Below are positions 14,853 to 23,070 of a stretch of DNA of 23,154 bases, piece by piece. The notes under the pieces are model-generated. The model did no database searches and was not told the origin of the DNA. It worked only from the letters and a program-made list of their open reading frames with translations. Numbering within the stretch: the first letter of the stretch is position 1; the number at the start of each line of letters is the position of its first letter. The stretch is from a virus: the IMG/VR virus record IMGVR_UViG_3300009181_000359, positions 1-23,154 of that record. One strand, 5' to 3'. A program made the position numbers and the translations under genes.

Positions 14853-16121
14853 TTAGGTCTGCGAGAACAACTGAATGCCAGCCATTTCGGGCTGCAACAT
14901 CACCACACCAAACAAAGTATCCCAACGATACTTGGTCTTCTGGGTGTTGATGTCGAACTGCTTCTGCATCACCAGTTCCACGCCCTGATCGGTCGTGGCA
15001 CGCATGATGTCAGCGCCAGCATCTGTCGGGATAGCCAACGATGCGGGCAGCAATTCGATGGCGCTGCGGTGCCAGAAGCAGTTCACAGCTGCAGTCACAG
15101 TGTTCAAGAAGGTGATAGCCGCGCCGTTTGCAGGCGTTGCGGTCACGTTCTTATACTGCGCTTCAGCATCGGTCGAACCGCCATTGGAGATGATTGGCGG
15201 GCTGATCGTGACCACACCCGAACCGCCCGAACCAGAGACGATTGCGGTGATGCGGAAGGTCTTCAGAACGCCAGTGCTTTGCTTGGTGATGTGGTGAAGA
15301 GCAAAGACGTTTGCGATGGTGAACGCATCGCCAACTTTAACCGTGCCGCCACCGACAGCAATGGTCAGGTTTTGGTAGCGGTTGTCAACGTTTGCAACTT
15401 CACCCGTTGCAGCCGTCGAAGTGGCCTTGGGGGTGTAGTATTGGTTGGCGCCGTTGACCGTCACAGTTGTGCCAGCAGCCGCCGTCAGGCGGTTTGCATA
15501 GTCCATCTTGTAGGTCTGGAAGCCAGCCACTTCGCCAACGTAAGCGCGACGATACGCCTCGGTCGGGATTTGGATCATGGTCTGACGTGCAGCCAAGTCA
15601 GCCGCCATGCCGTTGTAGTCACGGGTGGACAGCGCATAGTTGCGGTCGCTCATCATCACGCCCTGCTCGTTCATCAGAGCATCAACCTCTGCAACATCAG
15701 TGAAGCCCGATGCAGCGGTGGTGCGCTTGGAAACGATAGTGCCTTGGTTGGATGCCACAGTCAGAACGGCCACGTTGATGTCAGAAGCCAGCTTCTGAGC
15801 AGCAGCCTGACCCAGACGGTTTTCTTGCAACTGGTCGCGCAGTTCTTTTGCGGTCAGCAGCGCCGTCGAGTGCTTCTGGTAGCCAATGGTCGAAGGCACA
15901 GCAAGCTGGGTTGAGTCTTTGAAGTTGGACGTAGCGTCCGAACCGTCAAACGACTGAGCAATGTAGGGTTCGGGGCGCCAGATGGTGTCCGACGAACGCT
16001 CCATCTGTTGGCCGTTGGTGTTATACTTGTTGACGAGCGAAGACAAAACGAGAGCATCATTAAAGGCGTCTAGGATGTCTTCGAACGCAACGCGTTCTTC
16101 TTTACTGAAAGAGTTTGCCAT
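14853..16121 (-). CDS. Major capsid protein, P22 coat family
   Basis: A 422-residue protein close in size to P22 coat (430). The N-terminal half holds MERSSDTIWRPEPYIAQSFDG (compare MQRSSNTIWMPVEQ in P22), LLTAKELRDQLQENRLGQAA and QKLASDINVAVLTVASNQG, which match the HK97-fold core. Residues about 210-330 would include the inserted beta domain of the P22 family. The C-terminus reads QKFDINTQKTKYRWDTLFGV then LQPEMAGIQLFSQT. AAGGA nine bases before the ATG supports the start. It follows the scaffold gene by 20 bases and is followed by a stable hairpin, as expected for the most abundant product. Confidence 0.93.
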   Translation of the reverse strand: MANSFSKEERVAFEDILDAFNDALVLSSLVNKYNTNGQQMERSSDTIWRPEPYIAQSFDGSDATSNFKDSTQLAVPSTIGYQKHSTALLTAKELRDQLQENRLGQAAAQKLASDINVAVLTVASNQGTIVSKRTTAASGFTDVAEVDALMNEQGVMMSDRNYALSTRDYNGMAADLAARQTMIQIPTEAYRRAYVGEVAGFQTYKMDYANRLTAAAGTTVTVNGANQYYTPKATSTAATGEVANVDNRYQNLTIAVGGGTVKVGDAFTIANVFALHHITKQSTGVLKTFRITAIVSGSGGSGVVTISPPIISNGGSTDAEAQYKNVTATPANGAAITFLNTVTAAVNCFWHRSAIELLPASLAIPTDAGADIMRATTDQGVELVMQKQFDINTQKTKYRWDTLFGVVMLQPEMAGIQLFSQT

Positions 16122-16141
16122 TGGGCATGTCCTTATATGGG

Positions 16142-16984
16142 TTATGCCGATTGCTTCTGCTTCTTATACTGGGCCACTTTTGTATAGTTGCCAGTGCGAT
16201 CTGCTTCTGCTCTCAGCCGTTCTAGGGTGCTGTCTACCGTTCCAGAAGGACGGCCTGTGCCGCTGATCTTCTTTTCCGGCGTGGATGACGCCTTGCGATT
16301 TGTGACTTTCAAATTGGTCTCCAACTTGGCCACCGCAAAGGCGAACTTTACGGGATCGGTTATAGAAGCAAGTTCCTTCGCTTTCTTTGGGTTCTTGCCC
16401 AGAGCATAAACGAGCAATGCGGGATTTTCCGCACCTTGCACGATCATTCCCTGCTGCATGACGCTTAGGGTGTCTTGGACAACTTCTTCTGCGAAGTCAT
16501 AGTCCTTGACCTTCAAATCAGCTTTCGCCGAATGATAGCCCTCAAGCTTCTTTTCCCATCCCTTCTGCACAGCTTCCTGTTCAGCCCGGACGGATAGTTG
16601 CCTGTCGTCATGCTGGCGCTTCTTTTCATACCACGCCGCAAGTGCCGTCTCATATCGGTCGGTATCGTAGTCAACCGAATCTAACGTTGGCTTCTGGCCT
16701 AGCGGCTGTTGCGCGGGTTGTGTCCGCTGCTCCAGCTGCTGAACCTTTTGCTCAAGGTCTTTCGCTCGACGTTTTTCCTCACGATACGATTTGCGAAGAT
16801 CACGCACCCAAGTGGGAGCGTTAACTTCCTTCTCGTCTTCTGGGTCAGGCGATTCCCCATCTATGCTGACAACGACATCATCCGTTTCGCCCTCAGTGTC
16901 GAGTTCTTCCCCTTCGGGTTCTTCGACTTCCGGCTGCTCAACTTCATTTAGATCGTCGTCAAATTCTGCCTTATCTTCGTCCAT
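16142..16984 (-). CDS. Scaffolding protein
   Basis: A 280-residue protein. The first 60 residues are very acidic (runs of Glu and Asp), residues 70-100 form a charged coiled-coil-like helix (REEKRRAKDLEQKVQQLEQR), and the last 60 are basic with a helix ending TKVAQYKKQKQSA. P22 gp8 binds coat through a basic C-terminal helix-turn-helix, and this protein has the same overall plan and length (gp8 has 303 residues). It lies between portal and coat as in P22. I chose the ATG at 16984 because GAGGA lies four bases upstream; an in-frame TTG at 16999 would add five residues. Confidence 0.9.
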   Translation of the reverse strand: MDEDKAEFDDDLNEVEQPEVEEPEGEELDTEGETDDVVVSIDGESPDPEDEKEVNAPTWVRDLRKSYREEKRRAKDLEQKVQQLEQRTQPAQQPLGQKPTLDSVDYDTDRYETALAAWYEKKRQHDDRQLSVRAEQEAVQKGWEKKLEGYHSAKADLKVKDYDFAEEVVQDTLSVMQQGMIVQGAENPALLVYALGKNPKKAKELASITDPVKFAFAVAKLETNLKVTNRKASSTPEKKISGTGRPSGTVDSTLERLRAEADRTGNYTKVAQYKKQKQSA

Positions 16985-17009
16985 TCGATCCTCGTTCAAT
17001 TCTCACCCA

Positions 17010-19118
17010 TTAGAATGTGCGGCTGGGCGGTTGCCGCATTCCGGGCGATACAGCACTTTGCAATGCTCTCGCCGTGTTCAATACGCTGTCGCGCTCTTTC
17101 TGCTGGATGCCAGCGAGCGTTTCAACGGTCTTGGCTTTGGTCTCTTGGGCCCGTGCCAAGGTGTATGCTGTATTGGCCTGCGCCTGACCTGCTTTGGCCT
17201 GCGCTTCCATTGCCGCGGCTTGCAGATACTGCGCCTGTGGATCGGGCTGCTGCTGCGACTGCGCCTGTTGCAGTTCCTCTAGCAATGCCTGCTGTTCTTC
17301 TTCGGTCGGTTTGGCTACGCCCATCTTGATTAGGCGGTTGCGGAAGAAGTCACGCACGTCAGAGATGCCTTCCCCTTCCATGTTCAACATAATCATTGAT
17401 CCAAGCACCTGTTGCGTTTCTGGATCAATTGCTAGTTGCATCATAGCCATCAGAGACCGCACAGTGGCGGAACGTCTAGTTTCCGATGATGGCCCGACCT
17501 CAACTGCAACGTCAAACTTGGCTTTGCTCAGGTCGTTCTCGTATTCCACAGCGCCAGTCTCTTGGTTCAGCACGGGCTTGGCAAGTTCCACTGTGGACGT
17601 TTGGCCCTGAGAGCCAACGCCTTTTAGCTTCCGGCCCGATTCAACCATCACATCGCGGGCCATAGAAAGCCAAATTTCCCCAGCGCGTTTTATAGCCTTG
17701 GCCATGTTTGACATGTAGATGTAGGTCTGCATATCGATCTTGGTCTGGATCAACTCCACGGCCTTGCCCGAAATGTTGGAAACCATCTTTTCTCCAGCCT
17801 GCTGATTCCCCAACAGATTAGTGAGGTCTTGGCTGGTGATCTGCAACAGGCCAGCCAGTGCGGGCGGAATTTGCGGTGGCTTGGTGTATGCCACAGGCCC
17901 AGCCAGTGCCTCGTTGCCGTTGGCATCCGTCATGGTGTTGATCAGCAGATAGGGATAGTTCTTCAGGTTGTCCTCGGCCCACATCATCTCATAGCCAGCG
18001 ACCTGCTCGGCTGCAAAGATCGGCTTTTCGGTCGTGGACAGCGCAGAGATTTCGCCCAGCTTAGATAGCTGCATGTTCTTGAGCCGTTGCGCATCCTTGG
18101 CCATGCGAACTTGGCCCATGCAGCGCTCGATGTTGTCGATATACCAGCGCTTGCCATAGACAGGCACAATCGGGATTTCAGACCCGGCGATGTAACCACT
18201 GTCTTCCAGAATGCTATTGCCGCTCATGATGTATTTATGCACCTTGCGGCGCTTCACACGCTTCTGACGCACCTCGACCTGACCCGTGGCCGTCAGCATG
18301 TTCTCAAGTTCTGGATCGTCAGCGAAGTCTTTCTCGCTATAGCGCGTTTCTTCACCATCAATGGATCGGAACGTGCGGATCAGTTCCGATGCTTCCTCAA
18401 CGCGGAAAACCTCGGCGACAAACACCATGTCAGGCGTTGACCAGTCAAATTCGTTCTGGTGGATTTCGTGCGGCCATGTGTCAGGGTCATCGTTCCAAGT
18501 GGCCTTATACGAATCGCGCGTCATTGCCGTCAGGACATAGCATAGCCGGGCATCTCTTTTGTCTTGGCGCTTGGCATCCATGTCGAAGAACACAGTCGTG
18601 TCGGCATCATAGATTGGCTCGATCCGAATGCGCTGGTTGTCATTCTCGGAATCATATTCGTCTTCGTATTCAGTGCGCAGACGGAATGCACCAAATCCAC
18701 CGCCGACTGCCTCTTCAAAGGCGTTGTCATACGCCTCATCCGCACCGCTGTCTTGCTCATCTGCACGGAATAGCATGTCGCAGGTGTCAGACAGGTTATC
18801 GTCTGATGTGCCGTCTTTAGACACAAAATCGACCGTGATGCGGTTGTTTCGATATTCGTTGATGATCCGCATCACCGACAAGTGAACTTCGTTAAATTCA
18901 AAGCGTGGCTTGTTGTTGAACTGCTCTGCAAGGTTGCCTTCCCACTGCGCCCCGGCGATGGAATAAAAGCGACGATCCTCAAGGCATTGCAGACGGCCTT
19001 CACGCATGGCGCTTTGAATGTCATTGAACTCTTGCAGCGCATCTTCATGCACTGTTGCAAGCCGTTCACTTCTGGTCACTCTTGCCACAGTTGTTCCTCG
19101 CAATTCATTCCGCGCCAT
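17010..19118 (-). CDS. Portal protein, P22 gp1 family
   Basis: About 702 residues (P22 portal 725). Recognisable parts are RRFYSIAGAQWEGN, FEFNEVHLSVMRIINEYRNNR, the acidic AFEEAVGGGFGAFRLRTEYED, YDADTTVFFDMDAKRQDKRDA and VPVYGKRWYIDNIERCMGQVR, all typical of the P22 portal clade. The last 100 residues are Gln/Ala-rich and helical (QQAQSQQQPDPQAQYLQAAA onward), matching the C-terminal barrel that reaches into the P22 capsid. The ring is the DNA entry point and the seat for terminase and gp4. The start is uncertain: a TTG at 19145, right after the terminase stop and preceded by AAGGTGA, would add nine residues; the ATG at 19118 lacks a clear ribosome site. Confidence 0.92.
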   Translation of the reverse strand: MARNELRGTTVARVTRSERLATVHEDALQEFNDIQSAMREGRLQCLEDRRFYSIAGAQWEGNLAEQFNNKPRFEFNEVHLSVMRIINEYRNNRITVDFVSKDGTSDDNLSDTCDMLFRADEQDSGADEAYDNAFEEAVGGGFGAFRLRTEYEDEYDSENDNQRIRIEPIYDADTTVFFDMDAKRQDKRDARLCYVLTAMTRDSYKATWNDDPDTWPHEIHQNEFDWSTPDMVFVAEVFRVEEASELIRTFRSIDGEETRYSEKDFADDPELENMLTATGQVEVRQKRVKRRKVHKYIMSGNSILEDSGYIAGSEIPIVPVYGKRWYIDNIERCMGQVRMAKDAQRLKNMQLSKLGEISALSTTEKPIFAAEQVAGYEMMWAEDNLKNYPYLLINTMTDANGNEALAGPVAYTKPPQIPPALAGLLQITSQDLTNLLGNQQAGEKMVSNISGKAVELIQTKIDMQTYIYMSNMAKAIKRAGEIWLSMARDVMVESGRKLKGVGSQGQTSTVELAKPVLNQETGAVEYENDLSKAKFDVAVEVGPSSETRRSATVRSLMAMMQLAIDPETQQVLGSMIMLNMEGEGISDVRDFFRNRLIKMGVAKPTEEEQQALLEELQQAQSQQQPDPQAQYLQAAAMEAQAKAGQAQANTAYTLARAQETKAKTVETLAGIQQKERDSVLNTARALQSAVSPGMRQPPSRTF

Positions 19119-19145
19119 TATAGGCGCTTTTGGCGGATAAAACAA

Positions 19146-20372
19146 TCACCTTGCCATTGGCATCATTGTGACCACTGGCCGGGCCTTTGGCTTCTGCTGG
19201 ACGTTAGCCCGCCGCGCACCTTCCAGAGCATAGCGCACCGCGTCGATCACATGGTTGTCGCGGTCTTCCAGCACCGGGAGAATCTTGCCCGTCATATGAT
19301 CGGTCTTGAAACTATACAGCGTCAGTTCGTCAATCGTGTGCTTGCACCGCGGGTGAACAACGATGTCAAACGACTTCAGCCATTCAATGCCTTCCTCGAC
19401 AGACTTCGCGCCCTTGACCGCTGATTGTATCTTGGGGAAGCCATTGCGACGCATGTGGCTGATCGTCTCAGGTCTGGCACTGTCGGCCACCATTGGCCAT
19501 TTCTCAGCCTCTGGGATGGACATGAACAGCGATGGCGTGTCAACGATTTCGCAGCCGACCTGATAAGCCTCATAGTCGATGTATAGCTTGCGGCCTATGA
19601 TGTGGCAGCGAACGCAGACTGTTGGATCTGTTGCAAAGCCCCAGTCTGCACCGAACCGATGGACAGCATCCGGCGGCGCTTCAAAGTCTTCAATCACCCA
19701 GTTCTTAAACACGCGCGTTTCGCTGTTGCGAACATACTGGCCCTTCCAAACGTGCAGATATTTATCTGGATCACGTCTTAGGTCGTATTGCATCTCGTCC
19801 CGCAGCACGTCTGGAAACCACGGATTGTCGGAATAGTTGACCTCTACCACGATGCTGTCGGTTGGAGCGTTGCTTCCACGCAGCAATGATTCAACTGGAT
19901 CGTCCTCATAGCGTGGGTTCCAACTGAACAGCAACTGCGAGCCGGGCTTGCGGATTGTCGGGCGCAGCAGGTCTAACGAAAACTGGCTGATCGACTGCGC
20001 CTCTTCCACCCAAGCAATGTCAAAGCCTTCGAGCGACTTGATGCTGTCGGCTGTGTGGTTCTGCATCCCCTGAAAAATGATCACGCCACCATGCGGACAT
20101 TTGATCTCGGCCAGCTGCACCTCAAACATATGCCCAACGCCCAGTTCTTGGATCTTGTTTTCGATCAACTTCTTGACGGATTGCTTTAGTGACCTTTGCA
20201 CCTCACGAACGCAGACCACATCTGTGCGCTTCATCACGCAGCGTTCAACGATCCATTCGGCAAAGAAGGTTGACTTGCCAGAGCCACGCCCACCGAATGC
20301 GCCGATGTAGCGGGCGTGTTCTTTCTTGAGGATTGGAACAGCCCAGCGCGGGGTGTTGATGTTTAGGTTCAC
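19146..20372 (-). CDS. Terminase large subunit (packaging ATPase and nuclease)
   Basis: A 408-residue protein. Walker A is GGRGSGKST at 27-35, Walker B with the catalytic Glu is IAWVEEA at 119-125, and the coupling motif SWNPR is at 150-154. The RNase-H-like nuclease half has candidate metal Asp residues at D243 (GADWGFATDP), D297 (VADSARPE) and D377 (HVIDAVRYAL). It is of the P22/Sf6 headful type, though shorter than P22 gp2 (499). It drives DNA into the head through the portal and cuts it at the end. The start is GTG at 20372, overlapping the stop of the upstream gene by one base (TAGTG). Confidence 0.95.
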   Translation of the reverse strand: MNLNINTPRWAVPILKKEHARYIGAFGGRGSGKSTFFAEWIVERCVMKRTDVVCVREVQRSLKQSVKKLIENKIQELGVGHMFEVQLAEIKCPHGGVIIFQGMQNHTADSIKSLEGFDIAWVEEAQSISQFSLDLLRPTIRKPGSQLLFSWNPRYEDDPVESLLRGSNAPTDSIVVEVNYSDNPWFPDVLRDEMQYDLRRDPDKYLHVWKGQYVRNSETRVFKNWVIEDFEAPPDAVHRFGADWGFATDPTVCVRCHIIGRKLYIDYEAYQVGCEIVDTPSLFMSIPEAEKWPMVADSARPETISHMRRNGFPKIQSAVKGAKSVEEGIEWLKSFDIVVHPRCKHTIDELTLYSFKTDHMTGKILPVLEDRDNHVIDAVRYALEGARRANVQQKPKARPVVTMMPMAR

Positions 20373-22009
20373 TATGTGCCTGACACTAAGTTGTTGAGTT
20401 CTTCCTGCGTCATGTTCTCGGTCAGAGTCTGCGAGATTTGATCTGCTGATGTGCCAAGCATCACCGCTGCGCCAGCGATGCCATACTTGCGCACGATGCT
20501 GATAAGGTTCTCATCAAAGACAACGAAGTTGCGGGTTGCAGTACGTCCAGCAGTCTCAATCACCTTCCGCACATCGTCGCGCTCAGTTGTAGCAAATCGT
20601 TCAGCCGGGTTGCTTCTGTTGAAAAGTTGCAGAGCAATTTCAGCATCACCATTCGCCTGATCTAAAAACGCCCGCGCTTCATTAGAAATCGGGTTGTTTG
20701 GTAAGTTGGATGGCGTATAACGTGATCTTGCATCTAAAAACTTAATCCCAGGGATTCCTTTTGAGGCGAGCATATCTGATGCAATCTTGTCTCCAGATCT
20801 AGTGTTGCGTGCCGCACTAATGGCCTGAGCAATCTTGTCTGGAGAAGCATCTGGAAATATCAAAGGCAACATTTTCTCTGCACTGTTACCTTGCTTTCGA
20901 GCGACATTTACCATTGGATCGAAACCAGAAGCCTTTTTGTATAGTTCTTGTCCTGTTAGTTTATCAGAATTTGGGCCAAACATTGGCAGAATAACATTAC
21001 GCACACTATCTGACTGTTCACTCAATGGCTTTCCCCAATCAAGGAAAGTGTTGGGGTCAGCATTGATGTTGACCTCATACATGCTACCGCTAGAAACTTT
21101 CTTAGCGTCAAGCAATTTAACCACTTCACCTATTTCTTTGGCCTCCTGTCGATCAAGGTTGCCCGTCAATAGACGTTTTGCAGCATCAGCAGCCTTTTCG
21201 TAATTTCCACCTGCGTTCTTAAGCAACTCCTCGGCCTTGTAGGTAACGTAAGGCGTGAACCTGTTGCTTTGAGACAATGTATCACGGTAAGTTTTCGCCA
21301 CATCTTCAGCTTCAGCCGCATAAATCCCTGACCCATAAGCCTGTGCACCCTCACCCGTTCCCAGCTTATCCATCCGCATCCGGCCAAGCGGGAAATCCTG
21401 CAACACCTCTGCACCAGTGGGAACGTCCGGCAGCACGTCAGGCGCACCAACGATGTATTGTGTCGATCCGTCAGGCATCCGCACAAGGCGCTCAGCTGCG
21501 AAGTTATGCGGTGAGCCTTGGTAGGCGCGAATGCCCTGCGCTTCCTGCATGGCCCGCTCGGCATCAGCAAATGTCACTGGCGGTCGGCCTTCACGCGCTG
21601 CGCCCATACGCAATGCGCCAGCAGGTGCGGTTGCAGTACCAGCGCCAAGCGTCATCATGCCTGTCAGCCCTGCAATGTCGCCATAGGTCAGCGGCTGGCC
21701 TTCCATCGCTCTGCGCGGCACTGAGATGGCATCCCAAGCGCTTTGCACGGCATTACTGAGCAAGTCACCAGTGAAGCCCAGCGGGTTGGCTGTTGCCTCA
21801 CGATACGCGCCCTTGATCACCGATTGCGTTTTAGGCGGCGTCATCTCGAACAAGTATTGCGTGCCGTCGAACCGCGATCTACGGATCTTCTGGCCTAGTT
21901 CATCATAGCCAACAACAGGGTCATTTTCTGGATCAGCCCCAGCAGGCAGACGCATTGGGTCATATGCAAATCCGTCAGCCTTTGGAGTGAGAAAATCGAA
22001 AATGCCCAT
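20372..22009 (-). CDS. ADP-ribosyltransferase-like protein between the terminase genes
   Basis: A 545-residue protein starting MGIFDFLTPKADGF. Residues 163-170 (YQGSPHNF), 217-233 (GTGEGAQAYGSGIYAAE), 310-315 (MYEVNI) and 494-510 (NFVVFDENLISIVRKYG) match the ADP-ribosyltransferase fold seen in phage and mobile-element polyvalent proteins. That family would transfer ADP-ribose from NAD to a target. Residues 1-150 are a separate N-terminal part with a Gly/Ala-rich stretch at 113-136. Long helical insertions lie between the core strands. I cannot confirm catalytic residues by eye. It lies one base after terminase small subunit and overlaps the large subunit by one base. AGAGG before the ATG at 22009 supports this start over the longer frame at 22063. 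Confidence 0.82.
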   Translation of the reverse strand: MGIFDFLTPKADGFAYDPMRLPAGADPENDPVVGYDELGQKIRRSRFDGTQYLFEMTPPKTQSVIKGAYREATANPLGFTGDLLSNAVQSAWDAISVPRRAMEGQPLTYGDIAGLTGMMTLGAGTATAPAGALRMGAAREGRPPVTFADAERAMQEAQGIRAYQGSPHNFAAERLVRMPDGSTQYIVGAPDVLPDVPTGAEVLQDFPLGRMRMDKLGTGEGAQAYGSGIYAAEAEDVAKTYRDTLSQSNRFTPYVTYKAEELLKNAGGNYEKAADAAKRLLTGNLDRQEAKEIGEVVKLLDAKKVSSGSMYEVNINADPNTFLDWGKPLSEQSDSVRNVILPMFGPNSDKLTGQELYKKASGFDPMVNVARKQGNSAEKMLPLIFPDASPDKIAQAISAARNTRSGDKIASDMLASKGIPGIKFLDARSRYTPSNLPNNPISNEARAFLDQANGDAEIALQLFNRSNPAERFATTERDDVRKVIETAGRTATRNFVVFDENLISIVRKYGIAGAAVMLGTSADQISQTLTENMTQEELNNLVSGT

Positions 22010-22010
22010 G

Positions 22011-22397
22011 TCACGCCTCTGATGGATCAATGATGGTTCGCTTGATCTCGATTGGTATTGCACCGCCTGATGGCCCAGATAGTTCCTGCTTCGTCGCGTC
22101 AGAGTAGCCGTGCTTGGAAAGCATCATCTTGGTGATCGAGTAGTTGAAGTCACCAGACAGGCCATTATTCAGCAACTCCCGCTCTTGCTTTTGCGCAATT
22201 GCCTTGAGGATGTCGGAAAATTCTTTGTCCTTGTCCCGCGCCCAATCATGACAGGTCTCTCGGTGAATGCCAATTTCGCAAGCCAGACCCGCGACTGATG
22301 GCACCTTGTCACCTGCTGCGATCCATCCGCCCTTGGCGTAGTCCCACGCGGCCTTGACGATCTTGGGCGTGTAATCAGTTGGTCTACCAGCAGCCAT
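22011..22397 (-). CDS. Terminase small subunit
   Basis: A 128-residue protein: MAAGRPTDYTPKIVKAAWDY, then a helix-turn-helix (VPSVAGLACEIGIHRETCHDWA) and a C-terminal assembly helix, ending MMLSKHGYSDATKQELSGPSG. The order GRPT-DYT, HTH, NGGLSGDFN-like loop (here NNGLSGDFNYSITKMML) and HGY is common in phage terminase small subunits, which recognise the packaging site and regulate the large subunit. The ATG at 22397 has GAGG six bases upstream; a frame start at 22442 would add fifteen residues without support. The pac site often lies in or near this gene, but I cannot locate it. Confidence 0.88.
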   Translation of the reverse strand: MAAGRPTDYTPKIVKAAWDYAKGGWIAAGDKVPSVAGLACEIGIHRETCHDWARDKDKEFSDILKAIAQKQERELLNNGLSGDFNYSITKMMLSKHGYSDATKQELSGPSGGAIPIEIKRTIIDPSEA

Positions 22398-22411
22398 GAC
22401 ATACCTCATCT

Positions 22412-22429
22412 CGACACATAGCGGTGTCG
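22412..22429 (-). promoter_or_regulatory. Small hairpin in the leader of terminase small subunit
   Basis: On the coding strand CGACACCGCTATGTGTCG forms a six-base-pair stem with a six-base loop in the 51-base gap before the terminase small subunit, about 14 bases from its start codon and just ahead of its ribosome site. There is no T-run after it. It could be a translation control element, an RNA processing site or an operator; the stem is short enough to be chance. Confidence 0.3.
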
Positions 22430-22448
22430 GTCGCTGCGGCATCTTACA

Positions 22449-22742
22449 TCAATTTGGCTGCTGTTTCAATCTGGCAACCTTATCAAGCACAGACAGGCCA
22501 AATTCCGATGTCGGATCAAACCACCATAGCGCTCTTTGGCTGCGGTCTTTATTGGCTGTGTTTCGTAAGATGCTGTGAACGCCTGTCTGTTCGTTGCGCA
22601 CTCGATTGATTGCACCGATGCAGGCATTCTTGGTCATTCCCACCAGATCGGCAGCTTTGCTGTGGCTTAGGCCCACGTTCTCGACGAGGTGCAACGCCAT
22701 TAACAGCCGCTCGTCCTTCAGTCGATCTACCGTTCCATACAT
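22449..22742 (-). CDS. GcrA-like helix-turn-helix protein
   Basis: A 97-residue protein. Residues 24-48 (GLSHSKAADLVGMTKNACIGAINRV) match the helix-turn-helix of GcrA-type regulators, in which a segment like LGGVTRNAVIGKVHRL contacts methylated DNA and sigma-70 RNA polymerase. Residues 60-97 do not look like the long C-terminal part of cellular GcrA, so this is a short relative or simply a similar HTH. It overlaps the DUF6378-like gene by 16 bases and has an AGGGGA ribosome site. Possible roles are switching late transcription or an accessory part of packaging; position just before terminase small subunit allows both. Confidence 0.75.
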   Translation of the reverse strand: MYGTVDRLKDERLLMALHLVENVGLSHSKAADLVGMTKNACIGAINRVRNEQTGVHSILRNTANKDRSQRALWWFDPTSEFGLSVLDKVARLKQQPN

Positions 22743-23008
22743 TGGATTTCCCCTGCGATTGCCAGATACCCGGCGGCATCCACATAGCTGTCAACGTGAG
22801 TTGGGTTTCCTTTGATGCGGGCGATCTTGAACAGCACCATCATCATGGAAACGTCAAGGCCATCAAAAACGCACCTGTCGCGCCCTTGCATCCACCATGA
22901 CCAGAGGTCTGCGATGTTCTCAAAGCTGTCTTCTGCATCGCCATGCGTGGCATCGCGGTCTTTGGTGATGTATTGGATTGCGGTGCTTAGGATCTGTTCG
23001 CGGTTCAT
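22727..23008 (-). CDS. DUF6378-like small phage protein
   Basis: A 93-residue all-helical protein. The residues DRDATHGDAEDSFENIADLW at the start, VSMMMVLFKIARIKGNPTHV and DSYVDAAGYLAIAGE at the end are the conserved pattern of DUF6378, a family frequent in phages. Its acidic-helix layout recalls MazG-type nucleotide pyrophosphohydrolases, but I cannot show that relationship from sequence alone. GAGG lies six bases upstream of the ATG, within the last codons of the Cys-rich mini-gene, and the two overlap as ATGA. Confidence 0.82.
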   Translation of the reverse strand: MNREQILSTAIQYITKDRDATHGDAEDSFENIADLWSWWMQGRDRCVFDGLDVSMMMVLFKIARIKGNPTHVDSYVDAAGYLAIAGEIQCMER

Positions 23009-23070
23009 TTTTTCCTCGCTGGGCAGTCACGCCCTTCGTTGCAGTTGTGATTACATGGCGGGCAGGTCAT
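23005..23070 (-). CDS. 21-residue Cys-rich mini-protein
   Basis: A tiny frame, MTCPPCNHNCNEGRDCPARK plus one Lys, with Cys at 3, 6, 10 and 16 and a basic end. A GGAGGG ribosome site seven bases upstream, an ATGA overlap with the next gene and an ATGA overlap with the frame before it all suggest it is translated. The NCNEGRDCP core is a motif I have seen at the start of short phage proteins. Four Cys could bind one zinc. The function is unknown. Confidence 0.6.
   Translation of the reverse strand: MTCPPCNHNCNEGRDCPARKK

Noticed and set aside
14847-15914. A 355-codon open frame on the plus strand opposite the coat gene
   Set aside because: Its product is rich in His, Cys, Arg and Ser with no domain, it lies wholly antisense to a clear P22-family coat, and it arises from codon bias of the real gene.
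19119-19145. TTG start for the portal gene nine codons upstream
   Set aside because: Not excluded: AAGGTGA lies before it. I preferred the ATG because the family start lacks the extra residues, but this is a close call.
22011-22442. Longer start of the terminase small subunit (ATG at 22442)
   Set aside because: No ribosome site, it would run through the leader hairpin, and MAAGRPTDYT at 22397 is the usual family start with GAGG before it.
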